IMG/VR virus record: IMGVR_UViG_3300025872_002429
Span: 1-41,396 of that record
DNA from: a virus
Length of the DNA stretch: 41,396 nucleotides
Direction: 5' to 3' (one strand)
Positions 29,203 to 38,259 of the stretch are shown here, in pieces. The notes below the pieces were generated by a model. That model saw nothing but the letters and a program-made list of their open reading frames with translations, was not told the DNA's origin and ran no database searches. A program made the position numbers and the translations under genes. Numbering within the stretch: position 1 is the stretch's first letter; each line of letters starts with the position of its first letter.

Positions 29203-30491
29203 TTGATAGTTTTATTCAATCTGCCAAAGAAGTGGATGGGGATGTATTTCCATATCTCGCAAATAAGAAAGAGTTTATTGGAGGTGAGGATAATGTCTAT
29301 TACTCTGGTCCCTACTGGGATGACCTAGAAGTTAGGGAAATTATTCATTCTACAATGAAAGGTAAGTGGCTCTCTTCTGGTGAGCAAGTCAATAAATTTG
29401 AACGTGAGTTTTCTAAGAAGTTTAACTTTAAGCATTCTGTGATGGTGAACTCAGGAAGTTCTGCCAATTTAGTAATGTTTGCTGCACTCAAAAAGTATTT
29501 TGGGTGGAAAGATGGGGATGAAATTATTGTATGTGCTTGTGGATTTGTTACTACAATTGCACCTATTGTGCAGTGTGGTCTGAAACCTGTTTTTGTTGAT
29601 ATTGATTGGGAAGACCTTAACTGGGATTTGGAGCAGGTTGAGAATAAGATCACTGAAAGAACTGTTGGTGCTATCTCATCACCCGTTCTTGGTAACCCAT
29701 ATAATATGAGTAAGTTTGTTGACCTTTGCCGTCGTAAGAGCATTGCTCTGATTGCAGACAATTGTGATAGTCTTGGAAGTAAGTGGCATGGTAATTATCT
29801 AACGGATTATGCAGTGGCTGCTTCATGTTCTTTCTATCCCGCACATCACATTTGCACGATGGAAGGTGGTATGGTTTCTTCAAATGAAAAGGGAATTATT
29901 GACCTTGCTCGTAGTTTTGCGTGGTGGGGCCGCGGATGTTATTGTGTTGGTCAACAGAACCTTCTTTCTAATGGTGTCTGCGGAAAGCGTTTTGATACTT
30001 GGTTGGAAAACTATGAGGATGTAGTTGACCATAAGTATGTCTTTTCAACTATGGGATACAATCTCAAACCTCTTGACATGCAAGGTGCTGTAGGACTTAT
30101 TCAACTTCAAAAGTTTGAAGAAATCCACCAACTTCGTAGAAGTAACAAAGAAAAAATTCAAAAGATTATTGAAAAAATTCCAGGAACTCGAGTTGTCAAT
30201 GAGCGTGAAGGTGCAGAGACAAGTTGGTTTGGTGTACCAATTATATGTGATGATAAAGATCTAAAGAGGTCTCTTGTTGCTCATCTTGAAAGTAATAAGA
30301 TTCAAACTCGCAACTACTTTGCAGGTAATGTTCTTCTTCACCCTGGATATAGTCATCTTGATGATGCAACTAAATATCCAAAAGCAAACCAAGTGCTGAA
30401 TAAAGTATTCTTCCTTGGATGCTCTCCAACAATTAATCAAAATATGATTGATTATATTGAAAAGGTTATTGACTCTTTTACCAATGCTTGA
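29190..30491 (+). CDS. rfbH: RfbH/E1-like 3-dehydrase (PMP and [2Fe-2S]) of the DegT family
   Basis: A 433-residue DegT/DnrJ/EryC1 fold protein. The usual PLP Lys is replaced by His in SFYPAHH (His220), as in CDP-4-keto-6-deoxyglucose 3-dehydrase. Cys192, Cys250 and Cys252 reproduce the C-X57-C-X-C spacing recorded for the E1 iron-sulfur cluster; the fourth, Cys264, comes after 11 rather than 7 residues. CGKRF, DHKYVFSTMGYNLKPLDMQ also match RfbH. It would remove the 3-hydroxyl to make a 3,6-dideoxyhexose. A separate ferredoxin-type reductase is not seen in the window. Confidence 0.85.
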   Translation: MYDLIDSFIQSAKEVDGDVFPYLANKKEFIGGEDNVYYSGPYWDDLEVREIIHSTMKGKWLSSGEQVNKFEREFSKKFNFKHSVMVNSGSSANLVMFAALKKYFGWKDGDEIIVCACGFVTTIAPIVQCGLKPVFVDIDWEDLNWDLEQVENKITERTVGAISSPVLGNPYNMSKFVDLCRRKSIALIADNCDSLGSKWHGNYLTDYAVAASCSFYPAHHICTMEGGMVSSNEKGIIDLARSFAWWGRGCYCVGQQNLLSNGVCGKRFDTWLENYEDVVDHKYVFSTMGYNLKPLDMQGAVGLIQLQKFEEIHQLRRSNKEKIQKIIEKIPGTRVVNEREGAETSWFGVPIICDDKDLKRSLVAHLESNKIQTRNYFAGNVLLHPGYSHLDDATKYPKANQVLNKVFFLGCSPTINQNMIDYIEKVIDSFTNA

Positions 30492-31188
30492 TTTATCCAG
30501 AGTAACATTAGTTGCTATAGACAATACATCCAGAGTGGGTGGAACTATTAAAGCAATTTATACTTGCATTGAGCAAGCAAATTTTGGTTCAGTAAAACTT
30601 ATCACAACAAAAGAAATCAAAGATCAATACCAAAATTCTTTATTAGAAGATGGTATTATAGTAGAAGAAATGGTTTTTCCAATCACTAATATTGATGAAT
30701 ACAGTAAGTATTGTCTGTATGAACTTTATAGGCATGTAGATAAAGATTATTGTTTGATGGTTCATGACCATGCTTTTATTGTCAATCCAGATGCATGGTC
30801 AGATGAGTTTTATGAATATGATTACATTGGTGCTCCTTGGACTTATCAAGAAAATTCTTATGTAACTCCATTTGGTGAGCACATCAGAGTTGGAAATGGT
30901 GGTTTTTCTTTGAGGAGTAAAAAACTTCTTGAGGTTCCCTTAAAACGAGAAATACCTTTTGATTGTACCACTGGAGATTTTTATAAACATTTTAATGCAA
31001 ATAACTTTGCGGAGGATGGAAATATCTGTGTACACAATAGACATATGTTTATTGAAGAAGGATGTAAGTTTCCTCCAGTTGAAGTTGCAGCACGGTTTTC
31101 ATATGAAACACCAGTTCCAGAAAATCAAGGATTAACTCCATTTGGTTTTCATTTTAATCTTCCCCCCACAATTGTAATAGAGGAGTAA
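30484..31188 (+). CDS. DUF5672-type putative glycosyltransferase
   Basis: 234 residues from ATG 30484, overlapping the dehydrase end. YCLMVHDHAFIVNPDAW, YDYIGAPW and RVGNGGFSLRSKKLLE are hallmarks of a family of uncharacterised glycosyltransferase-like proteins in polysaccharide loci. The position between the dideoxysugar gene and the fucosyltransferases suggests glycan assembly. The longer frame to 30448 lies in the previous gene. Confidence 0.75.
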   Translation: MLDLSRVTLVAIDNTSRVGGTIKAIYTCIEQANFGSVKLITTKEIKDQYQNSLLEDGIIVEEMVFPITNIDEYSKYCLYELYRHVDKDYCLMVHDHAFIVNPDAWSDEFYEYDYIGAPWTYQENSYVTPFGEHIRVGNGGFSLRSKKLLEVPLKREIPFDCTTGDFYKHFNANNFAEDGNICVHNRHMFIEEGCKFPPVEVAARFSYETPVPENQGLTPFGFHFNLPPTIVIEE

Positions 31189-31190
31189 TT

Positions 31191-32036
31191 ATGATCGGTT
31201 ATAACAGGCTCGGTTCTAACGGGCGTCTTGGAAATCAAATGTTCCAGTATGCTGCCCTTCGTGGCATTGCAGCACAACATGGATATGATTGGGTTGTTCC
31301 TTCACCTGAAGGTCCACATCAAACAAATTATGGTCTCTTTGATTGTTTTGAGATGACCAGTGTTGGTGAAAAGAATCTTGGATTTGTTCCTGCCGAATTC
31401 CCAACTTATAAAGCAAGTACTGGTGCTTTTGATGGAGAATTTTTCAATACCTGCCCAGACAACTGTAATCTTGAAGATTACTTTCAAACTGAAAAATATT
31501 TTTCTCATATCAAGGATGAAATCAAAAAAGATTTTACATTCAAATCAGAGCATCTTGAACTTTGTAAAAATTTTATTTCTGAAATTGGAGATGTTATTTT
31601 TCTACATGTGCGTAGAGGTGATTATGTAAATCTTCAATACTATCATCCTGTATGTGAACTTGAGTATTATGAGCGGGCATTAGAAAAGTTTGATAAGGAT
31701 ATTCCAGTTCTTGTGTTTTCTGATGATATTGCATGGTGCTCTAAGCAAGAAATCTTTAGTTCTGATAGATTCCTTCTTTCTGAAAATAATGAAAGATATG
31801 GGCATGTGCATCTTGATGCTGATGGACAAATGAGACATTCTCTTGTTCCTTATATTGACCTTTGCTTGATGTCTCTTTGTTCAGGTGGAATTATTGCCAA
31901 CAGTTCAATGAGTTGGTGGGGAGCATGGTTAATTGAAAATCCAACGCAACCGATTGTTGCACCTAAAGTATGGTATGGTTCTGCTGCAACAGTTGATGAT
32001 AGCGACCTTATTCCTGAAAGGTGGGAGAGAATTTGA
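31191..32036 (+). CDS. GT11 alpha-1,2-fucosyltransferase-like, copy 1
   Basis: A 281-residue GT11 enzyme: GRLGNQMFQYAALRGIA at the N-terminus, FLHVRRGDYV (GDP-fucose-binding HxRRGD), VFSDD, and NSSMSWWGAWLIENP near the C-terminus. All expected motifs are present and the length is normal. GAGG precedes the ATG. A paralogue with very similar ends lies at 33595. GDP-fucose would come from gmd and fcl in this cluster. Confidence 0.92.
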   Translation: MIGYNRLGSNGRLGNQMFQYAALRGIAAQHGYDWVVPSPEGPHQTNYGLFDCFEMTSVGEKNLGFVPAEFPTYKASTGAFDGEFFNTCPDNCNLEDYFQTEKYFSHIKDEIKKDFTFKSEHLELCKNFISEIGDVIFLHVRRGDYVNLQYYHPVCELEYYERALEKFDKDIPVLVFSDDIAWCSKQEIFSSDRFLLSENNERYGHVHLDADGQMRHSLVPYIDLCLMSLCSGGIIANSSMSWWGAWLIENPTQPIVAPKVWYGSAATVDDSDLIPERWERI

Positions 32037-32788
32037 TGCCTAAAATTTCCATTGCAATTCCAGCGTATGTAAAAAATGAAACTGATTTATCATACCTGAA
32101 AGAATCTTTTGATAGAATTGACCAACAATCTTTTAATGATTATGAGGTAGTTGTAGCGGATAATTCTTCAAATGATTTGGTTGAGAATCTTTGTGATGAA
32201 TATCAAGATAAATTTTCTTTGATTTATAAGAAAAATCTTGAGCATGTCGGAATGTCTGCCAACTCAAATGTTGTGATGGATTTGTGTAATGGTGAATATA
32301 TTAAAATCTTACATTGTGATGATTTCTTATTCTCATCAGATGCTTTGAGACTTATTGTTGATTCTCTTGATAATACTGATAGGTATTGGTTGGTGAATGG
32401 ATTTAACCATACTTATGATGCCGTTAATTTTTTTGATGAAAGAGTTCCAAAGTATCCAGACCATCTTTTAGTCGGAAATAATCTTTTGGGATGTCCTACA
32501 AATGTAACTATCAGAAATGAGGATGTTGAATATTTTGATACATCTGTTTTAACAAGTATGGATCATGAGTGGTATCATCGTCTTCGTATGAAATATGGTA
32601 TGCCACTCATTTTAAATGATGTCCTAACAACAAGTAGGCAGCATAATAATAATGCCACATCAAAACTTAATTTTGATATTGTTATTGAGGGAGATGGTGG
32701 TGCTTGGCAATTCATTCAAAGCGAGTTAGAATATCTACAAGAAAAACATGCAGATTTTTTTGAAAACTGGGAATATCCAAATGGTTGA
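32036..32788 (+). CDS. Family 2 glycosyltransferase
   Basis: About 250 residues from ATG 32036 (GGGAGAG upstream, overlap with previous stop). Start SIAIPAYVKNETDL, then VVVADNSSND and ILHCDDFLF (DD metal site), characteristic of the GT2 GT-A fold; SMDHEWYHRL supplies the acceptor-side ED-like region. Acceptor and donor unknown. Confidence 0.85.
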   Translation: MPKISIAIPAYVKNETDLSYLKESFDRIDQQSFNDYEVVVADNSSNDLVENLCDEYQDKFSLIYKKNLEHVGMSANSNVVMDLCNGEYIKILHCDDFLFSSDALRLIVDSLDNTDRYWLVNGFNHTYDAVNFFDERVPKYPDHLLVGNNLLGCPTNVTIRNEDVEYFDTSVLTSMDHEWYHRLRMKYGMPLILNDVLTTSRQHNNNATSKLNFDIVIEGDGGAWQFIQSELEYLQEKHADFFENWEYPNG

Positions 32789-33608
32789 TTTATCAAACGC
32801 TACTTTTATTATTCCTTTGAGAATAGAGTCCTCAGATAGGATGAGGAACATTATTACTCTTCTTTGTTTTTTGTTTGGAAACTTTAATACGAACGTAATT
32901 ATAAAGGAGGTTGATAGTGAACCAGTGTTTGTGGAAAGTGTTTTACCTCAAGTAAAAGAATTTTTGGGTAAAGACATTAATCTCACACATATCTTTGAGC
33001 AATCAGATGATCCAGTTTTCTATCGTATGCATATTCTAAATGAGATGCTTGCGATGAGTAAAACTGATGTCGTTATCAATTACGATTGCGATGTTCTAAT
33101 GCCAGTTCAAACATATGTAAGTGCATATCAATCAATTCTAGATGGTACATGTGATGTTGTTTATCCTTATGGAAACGGAACATATCAAAAACAAGTTCAT
33201 GTGACTGATGAGATTGTTTCTGATTTCTTGAATGAAGATTTTGATTTTGATATTTTAGATAGTAACTCTCAGGTGAGTACCTCAGATTTTGGGTGGGTAC
33301 AGTTTTTTAATCGTTCTTCCTATATTGGGGGTGGAATGGAAAATGAAAACTTTAGAGGTTCTTCTCCTGAAGATAAAGAAAGATTTTTTAGATTTACCAC
33401 TTTGGGTTATAATGTATGTAGAATTGATAATTGGATCTATCATTTGGAGCACAGCAGGGGACCAAACTCTTGGCCAGAGTCAGTAAGAGGAAATCCTTAT
33501 ATGAGTCAAAACTTTGAGTTGTGGAATTATCTACAAACTTTGAACAAAGAGCAACTAAAAGAGTATTATTCAACTCAAGAATATCTTAAAAAATATGTTA
33601 GCATTTAA
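32781..33608 (+). CDS. Glycosyltransferase with galactosyltransferase-like C-terminal region
   Basis: 275 residues from ATG 32781. N-terminal FIIPLRIESSDRMRNI and INYDCDVLMP (DxD) give the GT-A nucleotide-sugar fold. Residues with GGGMENENFRGSSPEDKERF match the family-7 galactosyltransferase C-domain (GW/GxxxEDxE-like). It overlaps both neighbours by 8-14 bases. Confidence 0.72.
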   Translation: MVDLSNATFIIPLRIESSDRMRNIITLLCFLFGNFNTNVIIKEVDSEPVFVESVLPQVKEFLGKDINLTHIFEQSDDPVFYRMHILNEMLAMSKTDVVINYDCDVLMPVQTYVSAYQSILDGTCDVVYPYGNGTYQKQVHVTDEIVSDFLNEDFDFDILDSNSQVSTSDFGWVQFFNRSSYIGGGMENENFRGSSPEDKERFFRFTTLGYNVCRIDNWIYHLEHSRGPNSWPESVRGNPYMSQNFELWNYLQTLNKEQLKEYYSTQEYLKKYVSI

Positions 33609-34452
33609 TCAAATCGGAAATTTGGGAAGACTTGGAAACCAGATGTTTGAGTACGCTGCTCTTCGTGGCATAGCATCTCATCATGGTTATGACTGGTCTA
33701 TTCCACCATTTCATCTTAAAGGAATAGAAAATTATAGTTTAAATGAATGTTTTAAACTAGAATCTGTAACTGATAAAAACATTGGCACATATGATAATTT
33801 TCAATACGTTGTTGAGAAGTTTTTTCATTTTGACGAAGAACTTTTTGAGAATTGTCCAGACAATGTAAGTCTTCATGGATTTTTTCAATCTGAAAAATAT
33901 TTCAAACATATTTCAGATGAAATTCGTAAAGATTTTACTTTTCTTGAAGATCACTATGAACCATGTAAAGAATTTATTGAGCAGTTTGATGGTCAAGAAC
34001 CCATCATGCTTCATGTTCGTCGTGGTGATCCTAATCTAATTGATCCTAGAGGATTTAAGTGGGCATATGTAAATTGCTCTGACCAACATCCAGTTCAATC
34101 TTTAGAATACTACGAAAAAGCACTGGAACATTTTGATGATAATCAACCAGTTATTGTATTCTCAGATTCTGCCGAATGGGTGAAAGAGCAGGACTTTTTC
34201 TCAAGTGATAGGTTTATGATTTCTGACCCACAGCAAAAATACTCTGATGGTTCATTTCTTCCTTATGTTGATTTGTGTTTGATGTCTCTGTGTTCTCATG
34301 CTATTATTGCTAACAGCAGCATGAGCTGGTGGGGTGCATGGTTACAATCAAATCCAAACAAGAAAGTTATTGCACCTAAAATGTGGTTTGGTCCTGCCTA
34401 TGCTGATAAAGATACAAAAGACCTTTATGTAGATAACTGGATTGTTCTTTAA
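33595..34452 (+). CDS. GT11 alpha-1,2-fucosyltransferase-like, copy 2
   Basis: A 285-residue paralogue of the 31191 protein: GRLGNQMFEYAALRGIASHH against GRLGNQMFQYAALRGIAAQH, MLHVRRGDPN, IVFSDS, and NSSMSWWGAWLQSNP. The two copies are separated by a GT2-like and a galactosyltransferase-like gene. Differences in the middle may give distinct acceptor specificity. All motifs intact. Confidence 0.92.
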   Translation: MLAFNQIGNLGRLGNQMFEYAALRGIASHHGYDWSIPPFHLKGIENYSLNECFKLESVTDKNIGTYDNFQYVVEKFFHFDEELFENCPDNVSLHGFFQSEKYFKHISDEIRKDFTFLEDHYEPCKEFIEQFDGQEPIMLHVRRGDPNLIDPRGFKWAYVNCSDQHPVQSLEYYEKALEHFDDNQPVIVFSDSAEWVKEQDFFSSDRFMISDPQQKYSDGSFLPYVDLCLMSLCSHAIIANSSMSWWGAWLQSNPNKKVIAPKMWFGPAYADKDTKDLYVDNWIVL

Positions 34453-35399
34453 TGTACGTTTCTTCTTGCCCTCTCAGGGTTTCTTTATTTGGTGGATCTA
34501 GTGATAATCCATACTTTGTTGAGAAGTATGGATATGGAGCTGTGATTAGTTTTACTTGTGATCTCAAAACTTATATAACCTTACATGAGGATAAGTTTGG
34601 ATATAATATGCAGGGGCACAAATATATTGTAAATTATTCTAAGAGGGAAGAAACTGAATTTATTGCTGATATTAATAATGATCTGGTTAGAGTTGTTTTA
34701 AATTATTTTGGATGTGCTCCATTAACAGTAAGTATGACAAGTGATGCATACTCCCAAGGTAGTGGTCTTGCATCATCCTCTTCTTATCTGATTAATTTAA
34801 TTAAGTGTGTTTCAATGTTTAAAGGTCTTAGTATGACCGATATTGAAATATGTTCTCTCGCTTATGATTTAGAGAGAGAGTTTAATCCTTATTGTGGTTA
34901 TCAGGATCCGTATGGATGTGGTATTGGTGGATTTAAAAGAATTGAGTTTCAGCGTGGTGGAATTGTAAAGTATGATTTTCAATCAACTGAATTGTTTGAA
35001 AACTATGATGCACATTTGGTGTTTACTGGTGTTACTAGAAATTCAAAAAATGTTTTGAAGGATGTAAGTGATAATCTTGATAAAATACCACCATTACTTG
35101 ATACGCTTGAGCAGGCATATGACTCTTTACTTCAAAAAAATTATGATGAGTTTTTGTATCATCTAAATCAAAGTTGGATTCAGAAGAAACAAACTAGTTC
35201 TTCAATAAATGAAAATTCAATGATAAAATCTATTGATGATTACTTACTAAATAGTCCACTTGTCATCGCTCATAAGTTATGTGGTGCTGGTAATGGGGGT
35301 TTCTTTTTAACTTTTTCGGAAAAAGATAAATTGACATTACCATATTCTTCAGTTAAAATTAATGTATCCTCTGATGGAGTAAAAGGTAAAAAGTTATGA
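34452..35399 (+). CDS. GHMP sugar kinase, HddA-like (heptose-7-phosphate kinase)
   Basis: A 315-residue GHMP kinase: CPLRVSLFGGSSD at the N-terminus, GSGLASSSSY as the ATP-binding motif, YDLEREFNPYCGYQDPYGCG and KLCGAGNGGFFLTF as the C-terminal motif. These match D-glycero-D-manno-heptose 7-phosphate kinases. A GmhA-like isomerase and a phosphatase/nucleotidyltransferase two to three genes downstream support a heptose route. The ATG overlaps the previous stop. Confidence 0.85.
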   Translation: MYVSSCPLRVSLFGGSSDNPYFVEKYGYGAVISFTCDLKTYITLHEDKFGYNMQGHKYIVNYSKREETEFIADINNDLVRVVLNYFGCAPLTVSMTSDAYSQGSGLASSSSYLINLIKCVSMFKGLSMTDIEICSLAYDLEREFNPYCGYQDPYGCGIGGFKRIEFQRGGIVKYDFQSTELFENYDAHLVFTGVTRNSKNVLKDVSDNLDKIPPLLDTLEQAYDSLLQKNYDEFLYHLNQSWIQKKQTSSSINENSMIKSIDDYLLNSPLVIAHKLCGAGNGGFFLTFSEKDKLTLPYSSVKINVSSDGVKGKKL

Positions 35400-36157
35400 T
35401 TAGACTAGAAACAGAACATCCCGTAGCAATTGAATCTCCCGATCACATTGCACCTGTGGGAACTGTAGATGATAATACAACTGATATTGATTATATTAAT
35501 GCTGTAAAACAGCACTTTAATAACAAGCAAATTCGTGTCCTTGATCTTGGGTGTGCTGGGGGACAACTAATTGCAGACTTTATCTCCAGAGGAGATATTG
35601 GGGTAGGTCTCGAAGGTTCTACAAATGCTCGCGAGCGTGGTGCTGGTAAGCATAATTGGGATCAGCATGGTGATAAGAATTTGTTTACGGTTGATCTTTC
35701 TAAACCATATCAACTGTATGAAGGTGATGAAAAAATGCAGTTCGATTTCATCACAACTTGGGAAGTGGTAGAGCACATTGCTGAAGAAGATTTAAAGACT
35801 TTCTTTGAGCAAATTCGCAATCATCTCAAAGATGATGGTGTATTTTGTTGTTCTATTTCTGTTGTTCCAGACGATGTTGGTTGGGTAGATGGTAAATTCC
35901 TTCGTAGGCACCAATCTGTTTTCAACTCTGTAAAGTGGATTAATCTTCTCTTTGATTGTGGATTTGAACTTGCATATGACCCATCTTGGCCACCCACTCC
36001 CGTAGGAATTCAGTATCCTCATCATCCTGGAATCCCTCAAGGTGTTGCTGCTCGCCCTCAAGGTCTTTTCTTTGGATACCTATTTGGTGATGCAATGTTT
36101 AGAATGCACACTACTTATGGCAATAGTATTTTCTTCTGTCTTAAAAAGAAACTATGA
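35396..36157 (+). CDS. Class I SAM-dependent methyltransferase
   Basis: A 253-residue protein with VLDLGCAGGQLIADF (SAM motif I), GVGLEGSTNARERG, FDFITTWEVVEHI (motif IV region) and a His/Pro-rich C-terminus (YPHHPGIPQG). It overlaps neighbours by four bases (ATGA) and probably methylates a heptose or other sugar of the glycan. Substrate not determined. Confidence 0.82.
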   Translation: MIRLETEHPVAIESPDHIAPVGTVDDNTTDIDYINAVKQHFNNKQIRVLDLGCAGGQLIADFISRGDIGVGLEGSTNARERGAGKHNWDQHGDKNLFTVDLSKPYQLYEGDEKMQFDFITTWEVVEHIAEEDLKTFFEQIRNHLKDDGVFCCSISVVPDDVGWVDGKFLRRHQSVFNSVKWINLLFDCGFELAYDPSWPPTPVGIQYPHHPGIPQGVAARPQGLFFGYLFGDAMFRMHTTYGNSIFFCLKKKL

Positions 36158-36657
36158 ATCCATTTTCAGAATATATTGAGTCTTTGCAAGGGGCTCATAT
36201 AGAAGAACAATTTCAAAAGTTTAAAAGTGCTTTTGATAATCATAATAATATTATTATTCTTGGTAATGGGGGTAGCAATTCTGTTGCCTCCCATATTTCA
36301 CAAGACTATGTGAAATTTCATAATAAAAATTCAATGGTGTTTTCTGACCCATCAATGTTGACATGTTTCATCAATGATTTTGGGATGGAAAATGCATATT
36401 CTCGTTTTCTTCAATATTATGCAAAACCAGATACTCTTTGTATTTTGATAAGTTCTGGTGGGGAATCAAAAAATATTATTAATTGCATCAAGTATTGTGA
36501 AAATAATACTCTACCGTATGGGATTTTGACAGGATTTAATCCAGCAAATAAAGCAAGAAGTATTGCTAAAAGTGCATTATGGAATTATCATATTAATAGT
36601 AAAGATTATGGTATCGTTGAGTGTATTCATCAGATTTTTCTTCATGGGGTAGTATGA
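36154..36657 (+). CDS. gmhA: SIS-domain phosphoheptose isomerase-like (GmhA type)
   Basis: A 167-residue SIS protein: ILGNGGSNSVASHISQDYVK matches the GmhA phosphate-binding loop, ISSGGESKN the second Ser-rich loop, and VECIHQIFLH the C-terminal His. GmhA converts sedoheptulose-7-phosphate to manno-heptose-7-phosphate. The conserved HxxxE is HISQD here, a possible shift in metal ligand. Sedoheptulose-7-phosphate is an intermediate handled by the phage's own TalC, an intriguing link. Confidence 0.83.
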   Translation: MNPFSEYIESLQGAHIEEQFQKFKSAFDNHNNIIILGNGGSNSVASHISQDYVKFHNKNSMVFSDPSMLTCFINDFGMENAYSRFLQYYAKPDTLCILISSGGESKNIINCIKYCENNTLPYGILTGFNPANKARSIAKSALWNYHINSKDYGIVECIHQIFLHGVV

Positions 36658-37361
36658 TTTATTGTTTTGATCTTGATGGCACTATTTGTACAAGTGTTGA
36701 AAAAAGTCAATATGAAAAAGCACTGCCAGACAAAGCTGTAATCAATGAAATCAATCGTCTTTATGATAGTGGTGATACTATTAAAATTATGACTGCTAGG
36801 GGATGTGTAAGTGGAATTGATCATACCATTATTACAAAGAAGCAATTGAAAGAATGGGGAGTGAAGTATCATGAATTGATCATGAATACAAAACCTCATG
36901 CCCATTGGTTTATTGATGACAAAGGAATTAATGTTTGGGAATGGAAGAAAAAAATACCACAAGTCAAGGGGATCATTGCGGGAGCATTTGATGTTATTCA
37001 TCCTGGATACATTAGAATGTTTGAAGAGTGTAAAAGAAATTGTACTCATTTAACAGTTGCTCTCCATGAAGATCCGTCTCTTGAAAGACCAAACAAACTT
37101 AAACCAGTTCAGACGGTTGACGAAAGAAAAGAAATTTTAGAGTCAATCAAGTACATTGATGATGTTGTTATGTATCGAACAGAAGATACTTTTCTGAAAT
37201 ATCTTGAATCTGGGAAATACAATATCAGATTTTTGGGTGAAGATTATAATGATGGATCATATACTGGTAAAGATATTGATATAGATATTATTTTTATTGA
37301 TAGGAGTCATGACTATTCAACAACAGAATTAAAAAGAAAAATTGCAAAGTCCTTTAGATAA
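36654..37361 (+). CDS. HAD phosphatase - nucleotidyltransferase fusion
   Basis: 235 residues from ATG 36654. Residues 1-95 are a HAD domain (CFDLDGT with Asp6 and Asp8, MTARG, Lys80, IDDK). Residues 104-235 are a cytidylyltransferase-like domain (GIIAGAFDVIHPGY then HDYSTTELKRKI). The canonical HxGH is HPGY here, so the second His is replaced by Tyr119. The C-domain is paralogous to the protein at 19429. With the GmhA- and HddA-like genes it could dephosphorylate and activate a heptose. The fusion order is unusual. Confidence 0.8.
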   Translation: MIYCFDLDGTICTSVEKSQYEKALPDKAVINEINRLYDSGDTIKIMTARGCVSGIDHTIITKKQLKEWGVKYHELIMNTKPHAHWFIDDKGINVWEWKKKIPQVKGIIAGAFDVIHPGYIRMFEECKRNCTHLTVALHEDPSLERPNKLKPVQTVDERKEILESIKYIDDVVMYRTEDTFLKYLESGKYNIRFLGEDYNDGSYTGKDIDIDIIFIDRSHDYSTTELKRKIAKSFR

Positions 37362-37362
37362 A

Positions 37363-38259
37363 ATGAAAGCATTAGTGACTGGTGGAGCAGGATTTATTGG
37401 ATCAAATCTTGTTGATAAGTTAATTATCATGAACTGGGAAGTTGTCGTAATTGACAATGAAAGTGCTGAATGTAATGAAAAGTTTTATTGGAATACTAAG
37501 GCAGATAATCACAAGTTAGATATTTGTGATTATGAATTTACTAGGAATTTGTATAATAATGTAGATTATGTGTTTCATCTTGCAGCAGAGTCTAGACTTC
37601 AACCAGCTATTAAAAATCCAATTAATGCTGTTACTAAAAATGCTGTCGGAACATGTACTGTTCTTCAGTGTGCTAGAGAGGCAGGAGTTAAAAAAGTTAT
37701 TTACTCATCAACATCATCTGCATATGGTTTAAATAAATTTCCAAATTATGAAACTGATCCCAACGATTGTTTAAATCCTTATTCTGTATCTAAGGTTTCT
37801 GGAGAAGAACTTTGTAAATTGTACACTAGTCTTTATGGACTTAAGACAATTATCTTCAGATACTTTAATGTATATGGAGAACGTTCACCAACCACCGGTC
37901 AGTACGCTCCCGTAATTGGTATTTTTTTACGTCAAAAAAATTCTGGTGAACCTCTTACTATTGTTGGTGATGGTGAGCAACGTAGAGATTTTGTTCATGT
38001 TCAGGATGTTGCAAATGCAAATCTGATGGTTGCACTTGCAAATCTAGATGACGAATGTTATGGGCAGGTGTATAATATTGGTAGTGGTGAAAATATTTCT
38101 ATTCTTGAAATTGCCCAGATGATTTCTAAAGATTATATTCATATTCCACCAAGAGATGGTGAAGCGAGAACAACTCTTGCTTGTATTGATAAAGCAAGAA
38201 ATACGTTTGGATGGGAACCTAAATTAAAAGTTAAAATGTGGATTGAAGAAAACAAATGA
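37363..38259 (+). CDS. NDP-sugar 4-epimerase-like SDR
   Basis: 298 residues from ATG 37363 (TTG at 37342 rejected as overlapping). VTGGAGFIGSNLVDKL, FHLAAESRLQPAI, SSTSSAYG, NPYSVSKVSGEEL (Tyr and Lys), FRYFNVYGERSP and RRDFVHVQDVA make it a GalE/WbpP-like UDP-sugar epimerase. The exact sugar is not predictable. ATGA overlap with the next gene. Confidence 0.85.
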   Translation: MKALVTGGAGFIGSNLVDKLIIMNWEVVVIDNESAECNEKFYWNTKADNHKLDICDYEFTRNLYNNVDYVFHLAAESRLQPAIKNPINAVTKNAVGTCTVLQCAREAGVKKVIYSSTSSAYGLNKFPNYETDPNDCLNPYSVSKVSGEELCKLYTSLYGLKTIIFRYFNVYGERSPTTGQYAPVIGIFLRQKNSGEPLTIVGDGEQRRDFVHVQDVANANLMVALANLDDECYGQVYNIGSGENISILEIAQMISKDYIHIPPRDGEARTTLACIDKARNTFGWEPKLKVKMWIEENK

